Shown here: in pieces, positions 55,887-64,000 of the stretch
Layout of the letters: every line of letters begins with the position of its first letter
Position numbering within the stretch: position 1 is the first letter of the stretch
Source: Crateriforma conspicua
Lineage (GTDB): Bacteria; Planctomycetota; Planctomycetia; Pirellulales; Pirellulaceae
DNA: 64,000 nt
Assembly (NCBI RefSeq): GCF_007752935.1
Contig: NZ_CP036319.1
Span: 6,552,501 to 6,616,500, forward strand
Reading direction: 5' to 3'
Made by a program: the position numbers and the translations under genes
Notes under the pieces: generated by a model
Database searches by the model: none
Seen by the model: the letters and a program-made list of their open reading frames with translations, nothing else
Told to the model about the DNA's origin: nothing

Positions 55887-58325
55887 CTATCGCCGGATGT
55901 TCAGCAATTCGTCGATCAATTGCTGGCTGGTCGTGATCACCCGGCTGTTGCCCCGATACATCGTGCTGGCCAACACCAGATCGACCAAGTCTTTTCCGAT
56001 ATCGGTGTTGGACAGTTCCAACGCACCCCCGATGACCTTGCCGATCCCGTTTTCGCCGGGTGCCCCTTGGACGGGAAGCCCCGTGTTGATCCCTTCGGCG
56101 TACAGGTTCAGTCCCTTGGCCTCCAAACCGGCCGGGTTGGCAAAGCGAGCCAATTGCAATTGGCCCAGGTCCCGCGTGATCCCGTTGCTGAATACACCGC
56201 GGATCGTACCGTCTTCGCCGACCACAAAACTATTCAGCACCCCAGGTTCGCTACCGTCCTGCCGTGTCGCGGCCAACGAAGCCTCTTGGGTCGCCAAACC
56301 GGACACCAACGAAAAATCCATCTCAAACTGCAGTGGCGAAACACTGGGAACACCGTTCCGGCCGATGGCAATGGTCTCGTTGGTGGCATCGACAAAATTA
56401 CCGTTGCCATCGAACGTGATCAGCCCGGTACCGACGGCAATCTCCGTTCCATCGCCCGGTTGGTTTTCCGGGCTGTCGGCGTACCAGCGGTACACGGTCG
56501 ATTGATCGGTACGGCTTTCCAAGACGGCGGTCACACGCACGTTGATCGGAACCCCCAGTGAATCGTAAACGATGAAATCACTGGCGGCACTTTGGCCGAC
56601 CGCGTCTTGGGAGACACCGAACGCCAAGTTGGGTGTGGTCACGGTGCCGACCGAATCGGTGATCCGAAACGCACTGAGGTCAATGTCCAAGGCGTTTAGT
56701 TCACCGTTGTTACTGACGATTCGAATCGTGCCGTTGTTGATGTAGGCTCCCGGCGCCAGATCCGCGGATTCACCCGGGATATTGTTCTCGCTAAGCGGGA
56801 TCGGGTTCTGTGAATCAACTTGTGACGTTTGAATCCCTGACGAATCAACGACGAAATCCAAGAAGTCTTGAACGGTTGTCGTGTTGGTCACTTCGAAAGT
56901 CTGTTCGCCCAGTGATCGCCCACCTTTGCGGCCGCTGTAACTGAGCGTTCCTTCTTGGAAGACTTGTTCGTACGTCAAGCCATCACGCTTCAACACGTCG
57001 GTCAACAACGTGTTGCTGTTGATCGTCGGGCCGTCCATGTTCAACAACTGATTGCCGGCGGTGTCCAAGTCCGCGATCTGTGCATCGGTCTTGGTGTCCG
57101 TGTACGTTTCCCCCGGCGCGACGCTGTCGACCAAATAGAAGTTGTTTTGGTCACCGGCCAAGTTGCGATAGATCCGGATTTCATCATAGGCGGGAAAACC
57201 ACCCGACACCGGCGGCGTCGGTGGTACCGGAAAATCGTCCAACGTCAAACGACCATTGACCACGCTTTGCGGACCAATCAACACACTTGGTCGCGATTCG
57301 ACTTCACCGTTGCGGTGATACGTGATCATGTACGTGTAGTTGCCCGTCAGCGTTGAATCATCCAAGGCGTTGGCCGACAGCGCGGTTGTCCCGTCGTCGG
57401 TGAAGGTTCCGCCGGCGGTCGTCGTCCCCAGAAAGAAGAAATCGCTGCCGTCGGGTGACGTTCGATAGATGTTGACGTTGGGGTAATCGCCACCGGTGGA
57501 ATCCGTCGGCAGATTCGTCAGTTCGATGTTTCCTCCCACACCGACGGTCGCCGAAATCGCACCACTGGGCGTCGATTCGCGTCCGTTGGCGTCGACCAGG
57601 GCGACTCGGTACTGATACGTTCCTGGGGCAAGCGTCCCCACGCCGGCGGTGCTGACGCCGATCGACGAACTGTCGGAAAACGGCGCGGTGCTAAGCGATA
57701 CGCCCGACGCATCGGGACGTGGTGTTTGGGCGTCACCCAAAACCGCGCTTTCGATCACCTGGGCGGCGCTGGACACTTCACCTTCGGGGGTCAGCGTGCC
57801 CTCGAAGTTCACGATCTCGGTCGCTTTGGCAACACTTTCGGTTCCCAGCGGAACTTGCAGCGGCACCAAGCTGGATTTGTCCAAGCTGAACTGTTCGTCA
57901 ACGCCGTAGCCCAACAAACGCTGACCGGTTGCATTGACCAGTTCGGCATCACTGTTGAGCTTGAAGATCCCGTTTCGCGAATACAACGTTTCGCCGGCGT
58001 CGCCTTGGACAACGAAGAATCCATCGCCCTGGATCGCCAAGTCCGACGACGAACTGCTGATTTCGATCGTCCCCTGGTTGTGGTTCGCAGCGATTTCAGC
58101 GATCTGAACCCCCAAGCCAATCTGGCGTGGGTTGGTACCACCGTTGCTGCCGGTGGGGCTGGATCCCAGGGTCAACGTCTGCAGAAACTGGTCGGCAAAG
58201 ACGACATCGGATGATTTGAACCCAACCGTTTGTGCGTTGGCCAGGTTGTTACCGATCACGTCGATTTGAGTTTCCGCTGCACTTAATCCCGTCAGCGCAG
58301 TGGTCAAAGCGGATTGCAGACCCAT
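55887..58325 (-). CDS. flgE: Flagellar hook protein FlgE with inserted repeats
   Basis: 812 residues, about twice the E. coli length (402). The N-terminal rod signature is ALTGLSAAETQIDVIGNNLANAQTVGFKSSDVVF, followed by DLAIQGDGFFVVQGD. The C-terminal ALELSNTDIGKDLVDLVLASTMYRGNSRVITTSQQLIDELLNIR is classic. Between them lie two similar Ig/FN3-like inserts (about 231-313 and 326-412) plus a further domain to about 560. It forms the hook shaft outside the cell. It follows flgD by 101 bases and ends the flagellar block before proS. Confidence 0.95.
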   Translation of the reverse strand: MGLQSALTTALTGLSAAETQIDVIGNNLANAQTVGFKSSDVVFADQFLQTLTLGSSPTGSNGGTNPRQIGLGVQIAEIAANHNQGTIEISSSSSDLAIQGDGFFVVQGDAGETLYSRNGIFKLNSDAELVNATGQRLLGYGVDEQFSLDKSSLVPLQVPLGTESVAKATEIVNFEGTLTPEGEVSSAAQVIESAVLGDAQTPRPDASGVSLSTAPFSDSSSIGVSTAGVGTLAPGTYQYRVALVDANGRESTPSGAISATVGVGGNIELTNLPTDSTGGDYPNVNIYRTSPDGSDFFFLGTTTAGGTFTDDGTTALSANALDDSTLTGNYTYMITYHRNGEVESRPSVLIGPQSVVNGRLTLDDFPVPPTPPVSGGFPAYDEIRIYRNLAGDQNNFYLVDSVAPGETYTDTKTDAQIADLDTAGNQLLNMDGPTINSNTLLTDVLKRDGLTYEQVFQEGTLSYSGRKGGRSLGEQTFEVTNTTTVQDFLDFVVDSSGIQTSQVDSQNPIPLSENNIPGESADLAPGAYINNGTIRIVSNNGELNALDIDLSAFRITDSVGTVTTPNLAFGVSQDAVGQSAASDFIVYDSLGVPINVRVTAVLESRTDQSTVYRWYADSPENQPGDGTEIAVGTGLITFDGNGNFVDATNETIAIGRNGVPSVSPLQFEMDFSLVSGLATQEASLAATRQDGSEPGVLNSFVVGEDGTIRGVFSNGITRDLGQLQLARFANPAGLEAKGLNLYAEGINTGLPVQGAPGENGIGKVIGGALELSNTDIGKDLVDLVLASTMYRGNSRVITTSQQLIDELLNIRR
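57090..57635 (-). repeat. Two tandem Ig/FN3-like inserts inside flgE
   Basis: Residues 231-313 (GTYQYRVALVDANGRES, NVNIYRTSPDGSDFFFLG, GTFTDD) and 326-412 (GNYTYMITYHRNGEVES, EIRIYRNLAGDQNNFYLVD, ETYTDT) share the order of strands: G-x-Y-x-Y, I-Y-R, F-x-L, T-Y/F-T-D. They are about 83-87 residues each and quite diverged, so the duplication is old. Confidence 0.65.
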
Positions 58326-58426
58326 GGTCGGTGTCCCCGGTTATCGTAGGCGAACCAGGTCAACCACCGATCGATCGGGCCACCGACGGCTCAGTCAAAG
58401 CCGCCGGGCGTCGCAACCGGTAAAGT

Positions 58427-58873
58427 TCACCCAGTTTGAATTTCGCGAATGTTCTTTACATCCATCGTCCGTTCACCCACATGAACTTTGACCGAACGTG
58501 ATCCAGAATTCGGATCTGTTGAAACTGTGACGCGATCGACCGTGCCTTCGACGTCGGAAGTGTCATCGGCCAACCCCCGAACGGTCTGGCCGATCAAATT
58601 GCTAGCGGTCACCAATTCTTGGCTGTGTGAGAAATCGGACAGCGTTTCGCTCAGCGAGTCCGTCGCCCCGATTTCACGGATCAGCCCGATCTGCTGGATC
58701 ATTTCCGAATTGTCCATCGGATTCAGCGGATCCTGGTTTTGCAGTTCTTCCATCAGCAACGTCAGGAAGTCGGTACTGCCCATGTCGTTGAAGCTTTGGT
58801 CGGACCCGCCGAATTGGCCCGCCGCTTCGGCCGACGAAAAATCCGCGCCGCCGGTGCCTGAGATCGCTGACAT
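58427..58873 (-). CDS. flgD: Flagellar hook cap (hook assembly) protein FlgD
   Basis: 148 residues from ATG 58873. The FlgD core is clear: DMGSTDFLTLLMEELQNQDPLNPMDNSEMIQQIGLIREIGA, then LIGQTVRGL. FlgD caps the growing hook and is later replaced. It is shorter than E. coli FlgD (231) and lacks the C-terminal FN3/tudor part. The Gly/Ala-rich N-terminus is typical of export signals. It lies between fliK and flgE, the common order. Confidence 0.93.
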   Translation of the reverse strand: MSAISGTGGADFSSAEAAGQFGGSDQSFNDMGSTDFLTLLMEELQNQDPLNPMDNSEMIQQIGLIREIGATDSLSETLSDFSHSQELVTASNLIGQTVRGLADDTSDVEGTVDRVTVSTDPNSGSRSVKVHVGERTMDVKNIREIQTG

Positions 58874-59031
58874 GTTGTTTGACCGTTGCTAGAAGATGCC
58901 GTGAAACAGTAGACGCGTTGGCGTACGGGCGAAGTGTCCCGCCGGATGACCGCGTTTTGCCGCCGTCCGGTGTCCCGGCGGTAGGGAAAACCAGTGGTGG
59001 TGATAGGAAACCAGACGGCCGCGAGGCGAGA

Positions 59032-60609
59032 TCAATGCCGAAAATCGATGCCGCCGCCCGGTGTCGCCGCGGTTGCGGGCGGTTTCGCAGGTGCGGCCCC
59101 GGAAACGGATGGGTTGGCCGGCGACGGTGCGGTTTCCCCACCCTGGTACCGACGACGGTGACGCCCGGCGTCTTGCTGCGATTCGTCCCTGGTTTGCTGG
59201 TGATCGTGGAAACCGTTTTCACCCTCCGCGGACGATTCCTGTTCGACGCTCAACCGATCCACTTGCATGCCCTGGGCTTCCAAACGCGTACGCAACTCGG
59301 GCAATTGTTGCCGCAGCATTTCCGCCGCAGTTTCCGAATCGGCGACCACCCGTGCCTGGATCTTCTTGTCACGGACCTGCATTTCCACCCGCACGCTGCC
59401 CAGTTCGGCGGGGGCCAGTTTCAAACGAATGCTGCCGCCTTCGCTGCCGAAGTGTTGAAACGCCTTGCTGACCCGCTGCACCAGCCGGGCGCGCGTCACA
59501 GCGTCAGCCGGATTTCGCGGTTGTGCTGACTTGGACTTCGATGCCGATGCGGTATCGCTTGCCCCTTTCGCCTGCTGGATCGATTCGGTGACCGAATCGA
59601 CTTTTCCGCTGGCGTTGCCACCGCGGGCAGCCGATTCGCTTGCCGCTTTGGACACTGCGGAAACGGCCGACGACGCGTTGGCCGCTGCAACGACCGGCCG
59701 CGTCTGGCCCGCTTCCACTTTGGTCACCGCTTCCGCAGATACCGTTGCCGCAGGTTCGCCGTCCGGAACGGGTGTGATCTTTGATGAACTGGGTGCCGCC
59801 GAGGATCCAGCGCCCGCGCCGTTTCCGACCGGTTCGCCCTGTGGTGCGGAGGATTCGGCACGCCGCTCCCTGGGATCGCGACGCCGCCGACCTTCACCGG
59901 CATCGGTTTGGGCCGCCGTCCAGGATTCAAAGTCGGCCGACGCCGGATCGTCGCCGGTGGTTGCTGATGGGTCATTGGTCGGGTTCGCCGCGACGGATTC
60001 GTCTTGACCACCCGCTGTGTCCAAGTCCGACTGGCCGGCGGACACCGGTGCATCGACTTGTTTCGTGTCAGACGCCTTGGACCGACGTCGCCCATAGCCT
60101 TCCGCCGCGACCACGGTTTCCGCTTCGACTTTGATTTCACCGGTGTTGGTTTCAGCTTGGGCGACTTCCGTCGCTTCGATCTCCGCCGCCTCGATCGTCA
60201 CGGCGTCGGCAGATTCCTGTTTCACGTCGACCGATTGTTCCGCCGGTCCGTGTTCGGTTTCCACCGCTGTCGTCCACTGGGCGGACGTTGCGTCGACGTC
60301 GGCATCGCCCGAAACAGTTTGTTTCTGCGTCGTTGATTCTGCAGACGAATCGTCGTTGGAATCGTTGTCGGACGAATCCGACGCTTCAGTGGGACCCAAA
60401 TCCGTCAGCGACGTGTCAGGTTCGCTGGTGGCGTCGGTCTGCTGGACCACGGGCTGCGCGACGGACATCGCGGCAAAGATTTCGGCGAACGGATCGACCA
60501 GCCCCGTTTCCGCGGTCAAACGATTCGCGTTCAAGACGGTCCTGGACCGACGTGAAACCGCCGACGACGACGCTTGGTGCGCCGCGTCGCTTTGTTGGAT
60601 CACCGACAT
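59032..60609 (-). CDS. fliK: Flagellar hook-length control protein FliK
   Basis: 525 residues. The C-terminal Flg_hook domain (about 385-465) reads LKLAPAELGSVRVEMQVRDKKIQARVVADSETAAEMLRQQLPELRTRLEAQGMQVDRL and would switch export specificity when the hook is long enough. Residues 1-380 are low complexity (Asp/Glu/Ser/Ala/Thr-rich), the disordered ruler part. A Gln/Arg-rich tail ends it. Gene order fliJ-motE-like-fliK-flgD-flgE is intact. A large gap (158 bases) precedes flgD. Confidence 0.92.
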   Translation of the reverse strand: MSVIQQSDAAHQASSSAVSRRSRTVLNANRLTAETGLVDPFAEIFAAMSVAQPVVQQTDATSEPDTSLTDLGPTEASDSSDNDSNDDSSAESTTQKQTVSGDADVDATSAQWTTAVETEHGPAEQSVDVKQESADAVTIEAAEIEATEVAQAETNTGEIKVEAETVVAAEGYGRRRSKASDTKQVDAPVSAGQSDLDTAGGQDESVAANPTNDPSATTGDDPASADFESWTAAQTDAGEGRRRRDPRERRAESSAPQGEPVGNGAGAGSSAAPSSSKITPVPDGEPAATVSAEAVTKVEAGQTRPVVAAANASSAVSAVSKAASESAARGGNASGKVDSVTESIQQAKGASDTASASKSKSAQPRNPADAVTRARLVQRVSKAFQHFGSEGGSIRLKLAPAELGSVRVEMQVRDKKIQARVVADSETAAEMLRQQLPELRTRLEAQGMQVDRLSVEQESSAEGENGFHDHQQTRDESQQDAGRHRRRYQGGETAPSPANPSVSGAAPAKPPATAATPGGGIDFRH

Positions 60610-60687
60610 GCCAACCGACCCCCCAGTCCTTTGGCGTAACGATCGAAAGGACGACCACCGCGACTGAGAAGTCTTTAACCGATCCGA

Positions 60688-61338
60688 TCAACGGCCGGCT
60701 TGTTCGATCGCAGTGGTCTCCGGCTGTCCGTCACCGATCCGACGAATGATCTCGTGAAGCTTATCTTTTTCGTCTTCGGTTTCGAACTCTGCCAATATCT
60801 CTGATCGTTTATCAATTGGCATGGCTTTAATGATACCGACGACCTCATCAATTTTCTCATCGTCATAAATTCTCAAAAGCTGGTCCTTTGCCGCGTCGGC
60901 TTCCAGCGATTGGATCGTCTGCTGACGTTCGATCGCCCCCTGATCTCGGATCCCCGCTTTGACCCGCGCGATTTCATCGTTGATCGATTGGATCCGTCCG
61001 TCGAACACCTGGGTTTCTTCCACCAGCACCGCCATTTGCTCGCTCAGTTCGTCGCGGGCACGCTTTTGGCTTCGCAATCGCAAGTCCATGTTCATGCCTT
61101 CCAGACGCCGGGCCTCCAAGATTTCTTCGAAATCAGGCTGTTCGCGTTCTTCCGCGTCACGCAAGATTTTTTGCAATCGGTTCCCACTGATATCAATGCC
61201 GTTCATCAACGCAACGACTTTCACGCCAGTTTCATGGCTGAGCGATCCGGTGGACGCGAAATAGCCCAACATGATCATCTGGGTGATGACCGTGCCGATG
61301 CAAAACGCCGTGAAGACGCGCAGGATCAATTTCATCAT
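60688..61338 (-). CDS. MotE-like membrane-anchored coiled-coil protein
   Basis: 216 residues from ATG 61338, which has GGAGG upstream. An N-terminal membrane segment (LILRVFTAFCIGTVITQMIMLGYFAST) leads to a long coiled coil (about 60-150, rich in Glu/Arg/Lys). The C-terminal part (YDDEKIDEVVGIIKAMPIDKRSEILAEFETEDEKDKLHEIIRRI) resembles the MgtE-N domain of MotE/flagellar chaperone-like proteins. In other bacteria MotE chaperones the stator partner MotC or others. Its place between fliJ and fliK supports a flagellar role. Confidence 0.75.
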   Translation of the reverse strand: MMKLILRVFTAFCIGTVITQMIMLGYFASTGSLSHETGVKVVALMNGIDISGNRLQKILRDAEEREQPDFEEILEARRLEGMNMDLRLRSQKRARDELSEQMAVLVEETQVFDGRIQSINDEIARVKAGIRDQGAIERQQTIQSLEADAAKDQLLRIYDDEKIDEVVGIIKAMPIDKRSEILAEFETEDEKDKLHEIIRRIGDGQPETTAIEQAGR

Positions 61339-61357
61339 TCATGGCCTCCGTCGTCGA

Positions 61358-61843
61358 TCAGTCGCGGCCGTCATCCAATGTTTCCGTGTCGTGGCCCGTT
61401 GCGGCGGCACGCTGGAAATTCCGAGATGCGGCTTCGTCCAATTCCAACTGTTCGCGGTGATTTTGTTGTTCGCGATAGCGTTGCTGGTCAATCTCTTTCA
61501 GTTTTTCCCAGCGTTTGACTTCGATCTGTGCCGTTTTCAGCACTTCTTGGCGGCGTTGCAGTTCCTGGACCAGCTTTCCACGGGTGTCAGCCAGACTTTG
61601 CAGATCCCCCTGCAACTGTAGGTCATAGCGGCCTCCCTGCAGCATGCGGTCAACCGAAACGTTCCCGGTCAGTGATTCTCCCGACATCGCCTGCTTTAGA
61701 CCGACACGAGTTTGTTCGACCTCCTGCATCTGCTGATCGATCTTGGCAATCGCCGCGTTGGCCTGTCCCACAGCGGCACCGGCCTCGTCACGCTCTCGCT
61801 CGCGAAGTCTCAGCAGAATGTCAAAGCGATACTGAAAGGACAT
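61358..61843 (-). CDS. fliJ: Flagellar export chaperone FliJ
   Basis: 161 residues of near-continuous coiled coil. The start SFQYRFDILLRLRERERDEAGAAVGQANAAIAKIDQQMQEVEQTRVGLKQ is typical of FliJ, a subunit at the FliI ATPase that resembles F1 gamma. The conserved YDLQLQGDLQSLADTRGKLVQELQRRQEVL and late KRWEKLKEIDQQRY fit. It lies 56 bases after fliI in the canonical order. No membrane segment; cytoplasmic. Confidence 0.88.
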   Translation of the reverse strand: MSFQYRFDILLRLRERERDEAGAAVGQANAAIAKIDQQMQEVEQTRVGLKQAMSGESLTGNVSVDRMLQGGRYDLQLQGDLQSLADTRGKLVQELQRRQEVLKTAQIEVKRWEKLKEIDQQRYREQQNHREQLELDEAASRNFQRAAATGHDTETLDDGRD

Positions 61844-61899
61844 CCGTATCCCCGTTTGGCTTGTTCAGCGTTTCAAGCGTCGGAAAGCAATCAATGAAC

Positions 61900-63291
61900 T
61901 CATGTCCCGGCGGCCAGCTTCACTAGCATTTGAGTGGTGGTTTTCAGCGGCGTTGCGTCCTGGGCTTGTTGGATCAGGAAGCTGCGAATCGGATCGCGAC
62001 GTGCGATCGCGGCGTCGACCTTGGGATCAGCACCCTGTTTGTAGGCACCGATGGAAATCAAATCCGCGTTCTTGCGATATTCCGCCATCAATCGGCGGAC
62101 ACCGGAGACCGCTTGCAGGGTTTTCGCGTCCAGCAATTCCGGTTGCAGCCGGCTGAGACTTTGCAGCACATCGATCGGCGGATAGTGCGCTTCCTCGGTC
62201 AACGCACGATTCAGCACGATGTGTCCGTCCAACAATCCCCGCAACGCATCGGCGATCGGTTCATTGTTGTCGTCGCCTTCGACCAACACGGTGTAAAACG
62301 CGGTGATCGATCCGGTGTTCGTTCGACCGGCTCGTTCCACCAATCGCGGCAAGCTGTTGAAAACGCTGGGCGGATATCCACGCGTCGTCGGCGGTTCCCC
62401 GGCGGCCAAACCCAATTCGCGTCCCGCCATCGCGAACCGTGTCACGCTGTCCAGCAGCAACAACACATTGTGTCCGGCGTCGCGAAAGCTTTCGGCGACT
62501 GCGGTGGCGGTCCATGCCGCGGCCACCCGCTGGGTCGCCACACGATCACTGGTTGCGACAACAACCACGCTGCGTGCCAGCCCGGCGGGACCCAGACAAC
62601 GCGTGATGAAGTCCTGCACCTCGCGGCCCCGTTCGCCCACCATGCCGATCACGATGCGATCCGCGGCGGAATTACGAGCCAACATGCCCAACAGAGTACT
62701 TTTGCCGACGCCGCTGCCGGCGAAGATGCCCAAACGTTGACCCAGTCCACACGTCAGCATGCCGTCGATCGCGCGCACGCCGGTTTGCATCGGAGTATCG
62801 ATCGGGGGCCGTTCCAGCGACGACGGTGGTTGTCGGTCGGTGTCGATCGGAATCAAATCGTCCGGCAATGGCTTGCCGTCAATCGGGTTTCCAAACGCAT
62901 CCAACACACGGCCACACAACGAATCGCCGACGCGAACCTTCAGCGACGTGTCCAACAGCCGAACGGGATCGCCGGCGGCAATCGCCCCCAACGTTTCCAG
63001 TGGTGCCAGCAGCGGTCGCACCCCGCGAAACCCGACCACCTTCGCAAGCGATCCGGTGCCCATGCCCGGCCCCACATGGTGATCCGGTGTAGTCACTGGG
63101 GCGTAGGACTGCCGGTCGAAGTTCAACTGACAAATCGCTCCCAGGGGCGCGGTCATGCCTTTGACTTCGATCGTTTCCCCGGTGATCGCCGCGACACTGC
63201 CACGAACCTCGTGCGGAAGCGATTGACGCACCATCGAAGCATAGGCATCGGGATCCGGCAGCACAGGGATTTGCATGGTCGTCGTCGTCAT
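61900..63291 (-). CDS. fliI: Flagellum-specific ATP synthase FliI
   Basis: 463 residues; the ATPase of the flagellar type III export apparatus. The Walker A loop is AGSGVGKST at 191-199. Other marks are GMVGERGREVQDFITRCLG, VLLLLDSVTRFAMAGRELGLAAGEPPTTRGYPPSVF and ITAFYTVLVEGDDNNEPIADALRGLLDGHIVL. The N-terminal beta-barrel domain spans about 30-110. Its ATG overlaps the fliH stop by 4 bases (ATGA), so FliH and FliI, which form a complex, are probably translated in tandem. Confidence 0.98.
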   Translation of the reverse strand: MTTTTMQIPVLPDPDAYASMVRQSLPHEVRGSVAAITGETIEVKGMTAPLGAICQLNFDRQSYAPVTTPDHHVGPGMGTGSLAKVVGFRGVRPLLAPLETLGAIAAGDPVRLLDTSLKVRVGDSLCGRVLDAFGNPIDGKPLPDDLIPIDTDRQPPSSLERPPIDTPMQTGVRAIDGMLTCGLGQRLGIFAGSGVGKSTLLGMLARNSAADRIVIGMVGERGREVQDFITRCLGPAGLARSVVVVATSDRVATQRVAAAWTATAVAESFRDAGHNVLLLLDSVTRFAMAGRELGLAAGEPPTTRGYPPSVFNSLPRLVERAGRTNTGSITAFYTVLVEGDDNNEPIADALRGLLDGHIVLNRALTEEAHYPPIDVLQSLSRLQPELLDAKTLQAVSGVRRLMAEYRKNADLISIGAYKQGADPKVDAAIARRDPIRSFLIQQAQDATPLKTTTQMLVKLAAGT

Positions 63292-63974
63292 TGCAGCAGC
63301 TCCGCCAATCGGTCCAGTTGTGCCTGCAAACCGGCCCGGATTTCACCGCCACTTTGTCGAATCACGACGTCCGACATCGAAAGGCTTTCATCGGGCACCA
63401 CCGTCGTGCGTTCGGGTAAATCCGATTGGGCGACCAGTTCATCCAGTTGTTGTCCTAGTTCGGCCAACAGTTCGGGGTGCACCGCGACGGTCAGATCGGT
63501 TGCCGCCCTCGTTTTCGACAACGCTTCGGCGGTCCACCGCAGCAAGACTTCCTTTTCGCTGTCGACACGCGCGACGACGATCTTTTCAATGGCGGCCAGA
63601 ATGGTTTGCTGCAGGACGGATGCGTACTGCTGCATCCAGTCTTGATAGGTCTGTTGCAGTTCGCTGGTCGCCTTTTTCATCGCGGCAACCTGCTGCGTGG
63701 CCAAAGCCGACGCCTCCTTCTTCACGCGGGCGTCGACATCCTTTTCCGCCTGTTTCAAGCCTTCGGCGTGGCCGTCCTGGCGTGCCTGTTGCAGAACCTG
63801 TTCGGCTTGGGCTTTCGCCTGCCGCAAGACGTTTTGTGCTTCCGTCTTGGCGTGTTCCAACTGTGCCAATCCCTGACCGGCCAAGTCATCCAAATTGAAT
63901 CCGGCCAGGCTGGACGCCTTCCGCGCCGCCGAGGCGGCCTCTTGTTCGGACTTGGATTTCAGAACGAATGCCAT
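63288..63974 (-). CDS. fliH: Flagellar assembly protein FliH
   Basis: 228 residues. FliH is the stator-like inhibitor that anchors FliI. The N-terminus ends in FNLDDLAGQGLAQLEHAKTEAQNVL, followed by a long helix with A/Q/E-rich heptads (about 45-115). The FliH/V-ATPase E-like C-terminal domain is present (AIEKIVVARVDSEKEVLLRWTAEALSKTRAATDLTVAVHPELLAEL, then VIRQSGGEIRAGLQAQLDRLAELL). It overlaps fliI by 4 bases. ATG at 63974. Confidence 0.92.
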   Translation of the reverse strand: MAFVLKSKSEQEAASAARKASSLAGFNLDDLAGQGLAQLEHAKTEAQNVLRQAKAQAEQVLQQARQDGHAEGLKQAEKDVDARVKKEASALATQQVAAMKKATSELQQTYQDWMQQYASVLQQTILAAIEKIVVARVDSEKEVLLRWTAEALSKTRAATDLTVAVHPELLAELGQQLDELVAQSDLPERTTVVPDESLSMSDVVIRQSGGEIRAGLQAQLDRLAELLQ

Positions 63975-63980
63975 GACGCC

Positions 63981-64000
63981 TCAGGAATTTCCGCTGTTTG
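63981..64000 (-). CDS. 3' end of an upstream gene, possibly fliG (cut by window edge)
   Basis: On the minus strand a TGA at 63983-63981 could end a frame reading Asn-Ser-Gly-Asn-Ser, six bases before the fliH ATG. The usual flagellar order (fliF-fliG-fliH) suggests fliG, but only a few codons are visible, so this rests on position alone. Confidence 0.25.

Noticed and set aside
61930-63645. 571-residue plus-strand frame antisense to fliI and fliH
   Set aside because: The minus-strand flagellar genes are certain; the plus frame is Gln/Arg/His-rich and without signatures.

Overview
The window looks like a chromosomal segment from a planctomycete, most likely of the Pirellulaceae (Rhodopirellula-like). 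Sequence-level reasons are a DUF1559 protein with a pilin-type N-terminus, several secreted or lipoprotein genes of planctomycete-only type, a methanofuran-pathway enzyme (MfnB), an archaeal/eukaryotic-type ProRS, many GTG/TTG starts, weak Shine-Dalgarno signals, and moderately high GC with strong third-position bias. That bias also opens long antisense reading frames that are not genes. I see no rRNA, tRNA, CRISPR array, insertion sequence or prophage. About 50 protein genes are supported, most in small co-directional groups separated by divergent or convergent gaps.

Layout. 1-11 kb: a truncated HD-GYP-like/PAS/GGDEF signalling gene, an ECF-like sigma factor, guaA, an EttA-type ABC-F ATPase, a tiny lysine-rich protein and a 1373-aa protein of unknown function. 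11-19 kb: a sugar isomerase-like protein, two small planctomycete proteins, mfnB, RNase D, and a large DUF11 surface protein with polyserine runs. 18.7-24 kb: a co-directional group of a TPR-like protein, recO, a BamD-like lipoprotein, an LptE-like lipoprotein, folP and a GT4 glycosyltransferase. 24-35 kb: a Cys-rich secreted protein divergent from aconitase (acnA), a TPR protein, a small lipoprotein plus DUF1559 pair, dnaE and a beta-propeller lactonase. 35.5-43 kb (minus strand): small membrane protein, rsgA, ftsH, recQ, LRR lipoprotein. 43-46 kb (plus): CPXCG protein, comB, an LptF/LptG permease, a TIGR04283-type glycosyltransferase. 46-54 kb: FAD oxidoreductase with golvesin-like tail, Xer recombinase, small and secreted proteins, lpxK, amidohydrolase. 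54-64 kb (minus): a flagellar block reading fliH-fliI-fliJ-motE-like-fliK-flgD-flgE, followed by proS; a gene upstream of fliH (possibly fliG) is cut by the window end.

How the genes fit together. LpxK, LptE-like, LptF/G-like and BamD-like proteins argue for a true lipid-A-containing outer membrane. The flagellar block covers the export ATPase complex, hook-length ruler, hook cap and hook. FolP and MfnB lie about 8 kb apart, suggesting that tetrahydrofolate and methanofuran/tetrahydromethanopterin C1 chemistry coexist. The most unusual items are an HD-GYP-like domain lacking the GYP signature, a hook protein carrying two tandem Ig/FN3-like inserts, an RNase D with Glu at a usual catalytic Asp site, the lysine-rich small protein next to the giant unknown protein, and several palindromes or hairpins in gene leaders. 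I found no clearly new multi-gene defence or mobile system.
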